13,746 nucleotides of DNA from CABZJG01 sp965659715 (GTDB taxonomy: Bacteria > Pseudomonadota > Alphaproteobacteria > Rhodobacterales > Rhodobacteraceae). Each line of letters opens with the position of its first letter. The first letter of the stretch is position 1. A model generated the notes under the pieces. That model saw only the letters and a list, made by a program, of their open reading frames with translations. It ran no database searches and had not been told where the DNA came from. The position numbers and the translations under genes were made by a program. Below are positions 1-7,163 of the stretch, one piece after another. Location: assembly GCA_965659715.1 (NCBI GenBank), contig CBFHXE010000067.1:1-13746 (forward strand), in the 5' to 3' direction.

Positions 1-2199
1 GCGGCGTTAATGCGCTTGGCCGTATCAGTCGTAAATTCAACTTTAGAGGGCGCGAAAAATCCAAACGACCCTTATATTACTATCACCCAAGCGCCGGCTT
101 GGGACTTTTTAGAAAATGCCATGATTGATCCCAACCTGATGGAAGCGCGTTTGCGTATTGCCTGTGGGTATCCAGTTACTAAAACTGCGGCGCGGGTTTC
201 TGATTTCATTGCCAGAGAAAATGGAAAATTTGCTCCTGTTTTGGATTGTGATCTTGCATCTGCTGAAGTGGCGTGTGCTTCTGTTGATCAATCCAATGTC
301 CCGCAAAATCCATTTCACATAACCAGTGAAGAGGCCGCACAAATTGGATTTGCTGACCAAAGTGATGCGATCTCTATAGGAGGATATGGCGAGCCGCGTC
401 TGATCTATACAGCGCCTTCGTTCATGCTTGGGCACCATGTTCCAAATGGAAGGAGAACTGTTCATATTGGTGTGGATGTCTTTGTTGCAGCAGGAACTGC
501 AGTAAATGCGCCTCTCGCAGCCAAGGTTCTATGCGTCGAAAATAGGGAAGGGCACCTTGATTATGGTGGCATGGTGATCCTGTCACACCTCACTCCTGAA
601 CACGACGAGTTCTTCACCTTATACGGCCATCTTGATCCCAATAGCATCGGTCACCTACGTGCTGGAAACGAAATTTCGGCGGGTGAGTGCTTTGCTCGAC
701 TAGGCGACCAAACCCACAACGGAGGATGGAGCCCCCATCTTCACTTTCAATTGGCGCTTTTGACCGATGGTTTGAGCCAAGATTGGCCAGGTGTTGTTGA
801 TCCGGTTGAATTTTCCTTCTGGAGTGAAGTTTTTCCAAACCCAGCAGCACTTATGAACCTTTCCAATGAGCAAGTGTCTTATCAAAGGATCAATGAGGCG
901 CAGCTTTTGCAGCAGCGTAAAGCCAAGTTTGCCCAGAATTTGAAGCTAAGTTATAAATCGCCTCTTACCATTGTGCGCGGCTGGAAACATTTTCTATTTG
1001 ATCAGGATGGCCAGCCCTTTCTGGATGCCTATAACAATGTGCCTCATGTGGGGCATGCGCATCCGCGTATCCGTAATGTGGCCCAAGATCAGTTGGCCAA
1101 AGTGAATTCCAACACGCGTTATCTTCATCCCGCACAGATAGCCTTTGCCGAAAAGCTAACGCAGAGAACACCCGAAAATTTATCAGTTTGTTTCTTTGTA
1201 AACTCGGGCTCTGAAGCAAATGAACTAGCGATTAGGTTGGCTCGTGCACATTCGGGCGGCAGAGATACAATCGTCCTTGACGAAGCGTATCACGGCAACA
1301 CCAATGGCACGATTGATATCTCGCCCTATAAATTCAATCGAAAAAATGGAGTAGGTAAGCCCGATTGGGTCGAGATAATTGCATCCCCGGATGATTATCA
1401 AGGCGCATTTTTGCGAAATGATCCCTTGGCGGGTGAAAAATTTGCTGCCCTTACGGATGCGGCTCTAGACAGCATTCGTAGGCGCGGCGGTCGGCTGGCC
1501 TGCTTTATCGCTGAAACTTTTCCGAGTGTCGGGGGACAGATTATTCCCCCTAAAGGATATCTTGAGGCTGTGTACAGCCGCGTCAGAGCTGAAGGCGGTG
1601 TCTGTATCGCAGATGAAGTTCAGACTGGCCTTGGCAGGTTGGGTAAAAACTACTTTGCTTTTGAAGAGCAAGGTGTTGTTCCCGATATAATTGTTTTAGG
1701 AAAGCCTCTCGGAAACGGACATCCCATAGGGGCAGTTATCACAACACCAGAGATTGCAGTCAGCTTCGACAATGGAATTGAATTTTTTTCGACCTTTGGG
1801 GCCTCTACTCTGTCTTGCCGTATAGGAAAAGAAGTTCTCGATATTGTTGATCAGGAAAATCTGTCCCAGAATGCCAAAACTGTTGGCAAACGGCTGCTTG
1901 ATGGCATGGAGTTACTTAAAGAAAAGTATGATGTGGTGGGGGATGTGCGAGGGCGCGGGCTATTCTTGGGGTTGGAATTGGTTAAAGATAAAACCTCAAA
2001 GATACCAGCGTCGAATTTGGCATGCTTCGTGATTGAACGTATGCGGAGCAAGCGCGTGCTCTTAGGAACTGAGGGGCCGCATGAAAATGTCTTGAAAATT
2101 CGCCCCCCTCTGACCATTGATGTGTCAGAAGCTGATTTTCTGCTCTCGCAATTGGATGAAACTTTAATAGAAGGCATTGAATTGGGGGGGCTAATTTAG
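1..2199 (+). CDS. Kinase (APH)-M23 peptidase-class III aminotransferase fusion protein, 5' truncated by window edge
   Basis: The frame is open to base 1, so the gene continues to the left; the first in-window Met, at 10, is probably internal. Numbering from that Met, residues 1-60 resemble the tail of an aminoglycoside-phosphotransferase/hydroxylysine-kinase fold. Residues about 115-260 form an M23 (LytM) domain with the motif HIGVD (H152, D156), YGH (H207) and HLH (H243, H245). Residues about 305-725 are a class-III PLP enzyme with D535 in ADEVQTG and the presumed Schiff-base lysine K565 in LGKPLGNG. The class-III part resembles ammoniophospholyases such as those acting on phosphoethanolamine or 5-phosphohydroxylysine. 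I infer a kinase that phosphorylates an amino alcohol or hydroxylysine-like substrate and a lyase that removes phosphate and ammonia. The role of the M23 part is unknown. The protein is presumably cytosolic, because ATP and PLP chemistry require it. Substrate is not established; a plain transaminase is the alternative. Confidence 0.85.
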   Translation, partial: AALMRLAVSVVNSTLEGAKNPNDPYITITQAPAWDFLENAMIDPNLMEARLRIACGYPVTKTAARVSDFIARENGKFAPVLDCDLASAEVACASVDQSNVPQNPFHITSEEAAQIGFADQSDAISIGGYGEPRLIYTAPSFMLGHHVPNGRRTVHIGVDVFVAAGTAVNAPLAAKVLCVENREGHLDYGGMVILSHLTPEHDEFFTLYGHLDPNSIGHLRAGNEISAGECFARLGDQTHNGGWSPHLHFQLALLTDGLSQDWPGVVDPVEFSFWSEVFPNPAALMNLSNEQVSYQRINEAQLLQQRKAKFAQNLKLSYKSPLTIVRGWKHFLFDQDGQPFLDAYNNVPHVGHAHPRIRNVAQDQLAKVNSNTRYLHPAQIAFAEKLTQRTPENLSVCFFVNSGSEANELAIRLARAHSGGRDTIVLDEAYHGNTNGTIDISPYKFNRKNGVGKPDWVEIIASPDDYQGAFLRNDPLAGEKFAALTDAALDSIRRRGGRLACFIAETFPSVGGQIIPPKGYLEAVYSRVRAEGGVCIADEVQTGLGRLGKNYFAFEEQGVVPDIIVLGKPLGNGHPIGAVITTPEIAVSFDNGIEFFSTFGASTLSCRIGKEVLDIVDQENLSQNAKTVGKRLLDGMELLKEKYDVVGDVRGRGLFLGLELVKDKTSKIPASNLACFVIERMRSKRVLLGTEGPHENVLKIRPPLTIDVSEADFLLSQLDETLIEGIELGGLI

Positions 2200-2644
2200 G
2201 GGCGCTTGTCCGCCATAATATGGAGTGTAATGCTTTACCAGAATGAGAAGGCCATTATTAAGACTTTTTGAGAGGGCAAAAAACGCTGTTCACAAAATGG
2301 GAGGGTGACTTTCAGTTTTATTGAAAAGGAACTCAAAAAACTACGATGGGGCGCTCAAACGTGTAGTTAAGAACCTAATATACCACATAAAAACATAGTG
2401 GTGGGAATTTCATCTTTTCAGGCCGTTGATATAAGGTTTTCGTCATATTCCCTCAAAATTAATGAAATGCCGCCTGCAGCACCAATCTAATGCAGCCTGA
2501 ACTTAGACAAAAATTGAACTGGAAAGCCTAAGTCGCTTAAATCCTTAAATATATCCGGTTGGCATTGATGCCAGACACCTCAAAGAGTTTTAACGACTTA
2601 AAAAAAGCATTAAAATCAGATAGATAAAGAATCATAGCCCTCAA

Positions 2645-2667
2645 AGCCCAAAGTCTCTTGGTGGGCT
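2645..2667. repeat. Hairpin-forming inverted repeat
   Basis: The arms AGCCCA (2645-2650) and TGGGCT (2662-2667) are perfect complements. The stem can extend inward by AAG/CTT (2651-2653 with 2657-2659) past a 2-nt bulge, leaving the loop TCT. No T-run follows on the + strand, so it is not a standard intrinsic terminator. It could be an RNA structure in the regulator's leader or the end of an unseen transcript. Confidence 0.45.
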
Positions 2668-2744
2668 GTGCGATATTGTTATACGCATGATATCAAGCAA
2701 GTTTAAAGTGGCTCTGCTGGTAAGGCCAATGTTCCCTATATTTC

Positions 2745-2757
2745 ATTTTGTCAAAAT
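2745..2757. promoter_or_regulatory. Odd palindrome upstream of the LacI-family gene, possible operator
   Basis: ATTTTG and CAAAAT flank a single T, giving a perfect 13-bp palindrome about 115 bp before the chosen start of the regulator gene. It includes TTGTCA, a possible -35 element, but no good -10 stands at the right distance. It could be an autoregulatory site, but it does not match the palindrome in front of smoE, so this is only a position worth noting. Confidence 0.25.
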
Positions 2758-2871
2758 TAAAGCAGGTGAAATGCAATTGAATTATTTGCAAACTTGTTGA
2801 AAACCATGGTTGATTTTTGCCGCGCGGAAAGTTTAAGAAAGATTAGGGAAAGAACGGTGAGGCACGGTGAA

Positions 2872-3903
2872 ATGAGCAATTCGAAAATTCGCAACATGGA
2901 AGAGTTTGCTGCATTTAGTGGAATTTCTCGGCCTACCGTTTCTAGATTTTTCCATGATCCGGAAAGCGTAAGGCAATCTACCCGTGAAAAATTGGAGCAG
3001 GCTTTAAAGCAATGTGACTATAGACCCAACATTTTCGCCATAAATCAAAATAGGAAGTTGACGAAAAATTTGGGAATTGTCGTCCCCTATCTTGCGGACC
3101 CGTTTTTTGCTGAAATAGCGCGACGTATTGAAACATTGGTGATTGCTGCAGGTTTTCGCCCCATTCTGCTCAGCTCTCATGGTGACGCTGCTCTTGAAGT
3201 AGAAAACTTAAACTCGCTGCGCGCTATCAAGCCAGCCGGGGTGCTTTTAGCGCCTTTGGGGCGCACTTCTGACAGAAGTGCTCTTGATAAATTTTGTGCG
3301 GACTTTCCTACGGTGAGTTTTGACGCAAATATCGAGGGCGTTGGCGGAACTTTCATTGGCCACAATAATGATCAAGCAACTTCAGTTATGATTGAGTATT
3401 TGACGCGAACTGGCGAACCACCAGTTTTCTTTGAAATGCGTAACCCCCCCAACCCAAACGCGGGCAAACGTCACAAGGCTTATATGGAAACAATGCAGCA
3501 ACTGGGACACGAACAGCAGATTATTCAGGTCGAGGGCGAAGGTTGGGAGCTTGAAGAAATTGGATATCTGGGTGCAATTCAAGCTATTAAGGGAAATGAG
3601 CTTTCCCGGTCGACTGTCTTTTGTAGCAACGACCGTCTTGCTATTGGGTTTCTGACGGCGGCTTTTGAATTGGGTGCTCGTGTTGGTATCGGCTCTGATT
3701 GCGACCTGCGTGTGGCGGGTCATGACAACCATCCTTTTTCGCGCTTTACCTGTCCTACACTGACAACAATCTCACATAATTACTCGGCGATTGCGAAGCA
3801 TAGCGTTGATACCATTATGTCTTTGATCGAATCGGGTGAAAGAGGCTCAGAACGAAATACAGAATTATTTAATGGCGAATTGATTATGCGGGCTTCGGCC
3901 TAA
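2872..3903 (+). CDS. LacI-family transcriptional regulator of the polyol operon
   Basis: The product is 343 aa, the usual LacI-family length. Residues about 8-55 form the DNA-binding head: ME-EFAAFSGISRPTVSRFF holds the helix-turn-helix, and YRPN with the following hinge (50-63) is the segment that enters the minor groove. From about residue 65 the periplasmic-binding-like effector domain begins with NLGIVVPYLADPFFAEIA. I chose the ATG at 2872 because similar regulators in the Rhodobacterales begin close to this point. A purine-rich GTGAGG lies 8 bases upstream. The frame also extends to 2794, but those 26 residues look unlike the family, and the ATG at 2896 lacks a Shine-Dalgarno sequence. 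It lies directly upstream of and co-directional with smoE, so it probably senses the transported polyol or a product of it and binds the palindrome at 3935-3948. The effector cannot be read from sequence. Confidence 0.93.
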   Translation: MSNSKIRNMEEFAAFSGISRPTVSRFFHDPESVRQSTREKLEQALKQCDYRPNIFAINQNRKLTKNLGIVVPYLADPFFAEIARRIETLVIAAGFRPILLSSHGDAALEVENLNSLRAIKPAGVLLAPLGRTSDRSALDKFCADFPTVSFDANIEGVGGTFIGHNNDQATSVMIEYLTRTGEPPVFFEMRNPPNPNAGKRHKAYMETMQQLGHEQQIIQVEGEGWELEEIGYLGAIQAIKGNELSRSTVFCSNDRLAIGFLTAAFELGARVGIGSDCDLRVAGHDNHPFSRFTCPTLTTISHNYSAIAKHSVDTIMSLIESGERGSERNTELFNGELIMRASA

Positions 3904-3934
3904 CGGACTGATATTGTTATTATTTATATTAAAA

Positions 3935-3948
3935 TTTACGCGCGTAAA
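3935..3948. promoter_or_regulatory. Perfect 14-bp palindrome, likely LacI-family operator
   Basis: TTTACGCGCGTAAA is its own reverse complement and has the central CG step typical of LacI-family operators. It lies 32 bp after the regulator's stop and 74 bp before the smoE start, just upstream of the putative -35 element. I did not see the same palindrome in the other intergenic spacers of the window. Binding by the adjacent regulator is inferred from position and symmetry. Confidence 0.7.
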
Positions 3949-3956
3949 AAACAATA

Positions 3957-3986
3957 TTGACGCAAGAAGCATTTAAAGAATACGCT
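3957..3986 (+). promoter_or_regulatory. Putative sigma70-type promoter of the smo operon
   Basis: TTGACG (3957-3962) is a near-consensus -35 element; TACGCT (3981-3986) is a weak -10 at 18-bp spacing. Transcription would start near 3993, about 30 bp before the smoE ATG. The 14-bp palindrome ends 8 bp before this -35, so a bound LacI-type protein would touch the polymerase site. An AT-rich alternative -10 (TATATT, 3925-3930) would place the start inside the palindrome but has no recognisable -35. Confidence 0.4.
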
Positions 3987-4022
3987 AGACTCACGAATTC
4001 AAAAATCGAGGGAGGAACTCGT

Positions 4023-5327
4023 ATGTCTATTAAGAAAACACTTAAAGCGGCAACGGCAATTTCGGTCATGATGGCCGGAGGTGCTTTTGCCGACAATCTT
4101 GTTATCGCGACGGTGAATAACGGTGATATGATCCGCATGCAGGGTCTTACAGATGACTTCACATCGAAAACCGGCCATACTGTAGAGTGGGTCACATTGG
4201 AAGAAAACGTGCTTCGTCAGCGTGTGACAACCGACATCACGACCAAAGGCGGTGCTTTCGACATCATGACCATTGGTATGTATGAAACGCCAATTTGGGG
4301 CGCAAACGGTTGGCTCGTGCCGCTTGATGATTTGAGTGCCGGATACAATGTGGATGACATCTTGCCTGCGATGGCAGGAGGTTTGAGCCACAATGGTACG
4401 CTTTACGCGGCCCCATTTTACGGTGAAAGCTCAATGGTGATGTATCGCACTGACCTGATGGAAGCTGCTGGTCTCGAAATGCCCGATGCACCAAGCTGGT
4501 CTTTTATTGCTAAAGCAGCGCGTGAAATGACCGATAGGGATAACGACATCAACGGCATTTGTCTGCGTGGCAAGGCCGGTTGGGGTGAGGGCGGAGCATT
4601 TATCACAGCCATGTCTAACTCGTTTGGAGCGCGTTGGTTCGATGAAGATTGGAATGCGCAGTTCGATACGCGGGAATGGTCAGATACTTTGAATTTCTAC
4701 ATCAATATGATGAGCGATTCAGGTCCGGCAGGTTATGCAACCAACGGTTTCAACGAAAACCTGTCTCTTTTCCAACAAGGTAAATGCGGTATGTGGATCG
4801 ATGCAACAGTTGCAGCATCTTTCGTAACCAACCCAAAAGACTCTTCAGTGGCTGATAAAGTGAGCTTCGCGTTAGCACCTGATAATGGTATGGGCGTGCG
4901 CTCAAACTGGCTCTGGGCATGGGCACTTGCTGTTCCCGCGGGTACGCAGAAAGAAGCGGCTGCTAAGCAGTTCATCGAATGGGCGACTTCTAACTCCTAT
5001 ATCGAGCTTGTTGCAGCCAATGAAGGCTGGGCCAATGTTCCACCAGGTGCCCGTACATCCTTGTACAAAAATCCTAACTACACATCGGTACCATTTGCTC
5101 AGATGACCTTGGACTCAATCCTGTCAGCTGATCCAAATAATTCAACGGTTGATCCCTCACCTTATGTGGGTATTCAATTCGCCGCCATTCCAGAATTTGC
5201 TGGTATTGCAACCGAAGTCAGTCAGGAGTTCTCGGCGGCCTATGCTGGACAGCAATCGGTAGAAGAGGCTTTGGCAAAAGCGCAAGCTTTGACAAATGAC
5301 GCAATGGAAGCCGCGGGCTACCGCTAA
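4023..5327 (+). CDS. smoE: Sorbitol/mannitol ABC transporter, periplasmic substrate-binding protein
   Basis: This 434-aa protein is a family 1 extracellular solute-binding protein that captures polyol in the periplasm and delivers it to SmoF/SmoG. The N-terminus MSIKKTLKAATAISVMMAGG is a clear signal peptide, with likely cleavage after AFA at residue 23. The mature part shows the expected pattern: a FDIMTIGMYE segment near residues 79-88, aromatic-rich binding-cleft stretches such as FYGESSMVMYRTDLM, and a C-terminal helix ending in AMEAAGYR. The start at 4023 is set by GGAGGA six bases upstream and by the signal peptide. The frame continues upstream to 3957 but those 22 residues would spoil the signal. 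It is the first gene of the operon, under the candidate operator and promoter, and a 116-bp spacer with two inverted repeats separates it from smoF. Assignment to polyols rests on the neighbours and resemblance to SmoE. Confidence 0.93.
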   Translation: MSIKKTLKAATAISVMMAGGAFADNLVIATVNNGDMIRMQGLTDDFTSKTGHTVEWVTLEENVLRQRVTTDITTKGGAFDIMTIGMYETPIWGANGWLVPLDDLSAGYNVDDILPAMAGGLSHNGTLYAAPFYGESSMVMYRTDLMEAAGLEMPDAPSWSFIAKAAREMTDRDNDINGICLRGKAGWGEGGAFITAMSNSFGARWFDEDWNAQFDTREWSDTLNFYINMMSDSGPAGYATNGFNENLSLFQQGKCGMWIDATVAASFVTNPKDSSVADKVSFALAPDNGMGVRSNWLWAWALAVPAGTQKEAAAKQFIEWATSNSYIELVAANEGWANVPPGARTSLYKNPNYTSVPFAQMTLDSILSADPNNSTVDPSPYVGIQFAAIPEFAGIATEVSQEFSAAYAGQQSVEEALAKAQALTNDAMEAAGYR

Positions 5328-5342
5328 GTTTTCCTCTCAGTC

Positions 5343-5369
5343 AGGGGGCGGTTTGAAATGCCGTCCCTT
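5343..5369 (+). repeat. GC-rich stem-loop between smoE and smoF
   Basis: AGGGGGCGG (5343-5351) pairs with CCGTCCCTT (5361-5369) in a 9-bp stem containing two G-U pairs, with the 9-nt loop TTTGAAATG. It begins 16 bases after the smoE stop. A stem-loop here in ABC operons often protects the binding-protein mRNA or partly ends transcription, so that more binding protein than permease is made. A GGCTATTTT stretch follows, a weak T-tract. Confidence 0.7.
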
Positions 5370-5371
5370 GG

Positions 5372-5393
5372 CTATTTTAATGCAATAAAATAG
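5372..5393. repeat. Second, AT-rich inverted repeat in the smoE-smoF spacer
   Basis: CTATTTTA (5372-5379) and TAAAATAG (5386-5393) are perfect complements around ATGCAA, whose inner TGCA is itself palindromic. It lies 2 bp after the GC-rich stem-loop. It could be a second RNA hairpin or a DNA-binding site. The sequence alone does not decide. Confidence 0.6.
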
Positions 5394-5443
5394 AACTCTC
5401 AGAAATCTGCTGAAGTGATTACGTGAATTCAGAGGGCAAGGCC

Positions 5444-6310
5444 ATGTCGACACAGCATTCAATATCTGCTGCCAGAATAATGATAGCGCCTGCAGTGATT
5501 ATGCTCCTAGGTTGGATGCTCGTTCCGCTCACTATGACGCTTTACTTTTCATTCAAGAAATACCTTCCTTTGCGCGGCGGTGATTTGGGTTGGGTCGGCT
5601 TTGACAATTACACCCGGTTTGTATCTTCCAGCTCATTTTGGCCTGCCATCGTAACGACTTTGACGATTGTGGGGGCGGTGTTGATCATCACAGTGCTGTT
5701 GGGTGTGTTGCTTGCAATCTTACTTGACCAACCAATGTGGGGTCAGGGTGTTGTTCGGATTTTGGTCATTGCGCCCTTTTTTGTCATGCCGACGGTGTCT
5801 GGTCTGGTCTGGAAAAATATGTTTATGGATCCGGTCAATGGCTTTTTCGCCCATTTATGGAAAGCTTTTGGCGCAGAGCCCATTCAATGGCTCAGTCAAG
5901 AGTCCCTGTTGTCTCTGGTTATGATCATTAGTTGGCAATGGCTGCCTTTTGCCACGCTTATCCTACTAACTGCGATCCAGTCACTCGACAGTGAGCAGAT
6001 TGAAGCGGCAGAAATGGATGGTGCTGGAACTCTTGGCCGATTTTGGTTTATTGTAATCCCGCATCTGGCCCGCGCCATTACAATTGTTGTGTTGATCCAG
6101 ACGATTTTTCTTTTGTCGATTTTCGCCGAAATATTTGTCACCACTGCCGGTGCTTTCGGAACAAAGACACTGACTTATCTGATTTTTCAAAGGGTGCTGG
6201 AAAGTCAAAATGTTGGCTTGGGATCGGCGGGTGGTGTATATGCAATCATTTTGGCCAATATCGTTGCGATCTTTTTGATGCGCATCGTTGGCAAAAATTT
6301 GAGCACATGA
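5444..6310 (+). CDS. smoF: Sorbitol/mannitol ABC transporter, permease SmoF
   Basis: This 288-aa inner-membrane protein of the MalF-type permease family forms half of the channel. Six hydrophobic segments can be seen at about 12-36, 68-95, 103-124, 154-179, 207-230 and 263-282. The cytoplasmic coupling helix carries EAA at 187-189, G193 and IP at 205-206 (EAAEMDGAGTLGRF), which docks onto the ATPase SmoK. I chose the ATG at 5444 because AGAGGG ends 7 bases upstream; a GTG at 5423 in the same frame has no comparable ribosome-binding site. It is followed after 12 bp by smoG, whose ribosome-binding site overlaps the end of this gene, so the two permease subunits are probably translated in step. 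Confidence 0.94.
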   Translation: MSTQHSISAARIMIAPAVIMLLGWMLVPLTMTLYFSFKKYLPLRGGDLGWVGFDNYTRFVSSSSFWPAIVTTLTIVGAVLIITVLLGVLLAILLDQPMWGQGVVRILVIAPFFVMPTVSGLVWKNMFMDPVNGFFAHLWKAFGAEPIQWLSQESLLSLVMIISWQWLPFATLILLTAIQSLDSEQIEAAEMDGAGTLGRFWFIVIPHLARAITIVVLIQTIFLLSIFAEIFVTTAGAFGTKTLTYLIFQRVLESQNVGLGSAGGVYAIILANIVAIFLMRIVGKNLST

Positions 6311-6322
6311 GGAAATAGACAC

Positions 6323-7153
6323 ATGGCACGCTCTGTTAGCTCACGTCGCAAATCGCTGAACACCATAGTCGCATGGTCAGTGGGTTTGTTGATATTTTTT
6401 CCTATATTTTGGATCGTCATTCTGTCCTTTAAAACTGAAGGTGATGCGATAAAAACGCCACTTGAAATCCTGACCTCGGCTTGGACATTGGAAAGCTATT
6501 TGGTTGTTCAAGAACGGTCGGATTACTTCAAGCATTTTTTCAATTCAGTTGTAATTGCGGTGGGCTCCACATTGCTGGGGATTTTGGTCGCAATTCCGGC
6601 AGCATGGTCAATGGCCTTTGTTCCATCGAAGCGCACGCGCGGCATCCTGATGTGGATGCTGTCGACGAAAATGCTACCGGCGGTTGGTGTGCTTTATCCC
6701 ATATATTTGTTATTCATTTGGCTGGGTATTCTGGATAGCCGTATTGGCCTGGTGATCGTATTGATGTTGATGAATTTACCGATCATTGTCTGGATGCTGT
6801 ACACGTATTTTCGGGAAATCCCAAATGAGATTCTGGAAGCTTCGCGTATGGACGGGGCCAATCTGCGGTCAGAAATATTTTATGTGCTGACGCCAATGGC
6901 CGTGCCTGGGATCGCATCTACTATTTTGCTAAACGTGATTTTAGCCTGGAATGAAGCCTTTTGGACATTGAATTTGACGGCTGCCAAAGCCGCACCTTTG
7001 ACAGCCTTTATCGCGAGCTATTCGAGCCCGGAGGGGTTGTTCTATGCCAAGCTTAGCGCAGCCTCGGTGATGGCAATTGCTCCGATTTTAATAATGGGTT
7101 GGTTTAGCCAGAAACAGCTCGTCCGCGGTTTGACCTTCGGTGCAGTGAAATAG
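6323..7153 (+). CDS. smoG: Sorbitol/mannitol ABC transporter, permease SmoG
   Basis: This 276-aa inner-membrane protein is the MalG-type second permease subunit. Hydrophobic segments lie at about 15-36, 73-100, 107-134, 141-162, 195-212 and 246-262. The coupling motif is EASRMDGAN (172-180) with P191 further on, the usual EAA-loop variant in MalG-type subunits. AGGAAA just before the ATG, overlapping the smoF stop, is the ribosome-binding site. The C-terminus QLVRGLTFGAVK is characteristic of this subfamily of sugar permeases. smoK begins only 10 bp after the stop. Confidence 0.94.
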   Translation: MARSVSSRRKSLNTIVAWSVGLLIFFPIFWIVILSFKTEGDAIKTPLEILTSAWTLESYLVVQERSDYFKHFFNSVVIAVGSTLLGILVAIPAAWSMAFVPSKRTRGILMWMLSTKMLPAVGVLYPIYLLFIWLGILDSRIGLVIVLMLMNLPIIVWMLYTYFREIPNEILEASRMDGANLRSEIFYVLTPMAVPGIASTILLNVILAWNEAFWTLNLTAAKAAPLTAFIASYSSPEGLFYAKLSAASVMAIAPILIMGWFSQKQLVRGLTFGAVK

Positions 7154-7163
7154 GGAAGAAAAA

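Larger units (their letters stand above)
2200..2871. other. AT-rich spacer without a gene, several short inverted repeats
   Basis: I see no coding region, tRNA or insertion sequence in this 672-bp stretch. It holds a small GC hairpin just after the stop (2201-2204 with 2211-2214), a 6-bp inverted repeat (2339-2344 with 2363-2368), a near-palindrome TGGCATTGATGCCA (2560-2573), a hairpin at 2645-2667, and an odd palindrome ATTTTGtCAAAAT (2745-2757). None of the hairpins is followed by a convincing T-tract, so no clean intrinsic terminator is called. The promoter of the downstream LacI-type gene must lie here but I could not place it. The last 78 bp are open in frame with the regulator but do not look like protein of that family. 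Confidence 0.6.

Noticed and set aside
1..9. Treating the fusion gene as complete from the ATG at position 10
   Set aside because: The frame is open to the window edge and the first residues look like the end of a kinase domain, so the gene is cut by the window.
2201..2214. GGCG/CGCC hairpin as terminator of the fusion gene
   Set aside because: The stem has only 4 bp and no T-tract follows.
2794..2871. N-terminal extension of the LacI-family regulator by 26 residues
   Set aside because: These residues do not resemble the family's N-terminus, which normally begins a few residues before the helix-turn-helix.
3444..3450. Run of seven C in the regulator gene (and seven G at 2184-2190 in the fusion gene) as slippage sites
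   Set aside because: Both frames are intact through the runs and seven bases is short for phase variation, so no functional claim is made.
3957..4022. N-terminal extension of smoE by 22 residues
   Set aside because: The extended start would put charged sequence ahead of a classic signal peptide, and the GGAGGA ribosome-binding site is placed for the ATG at 4023. The segment also overlaps the putative promoter.
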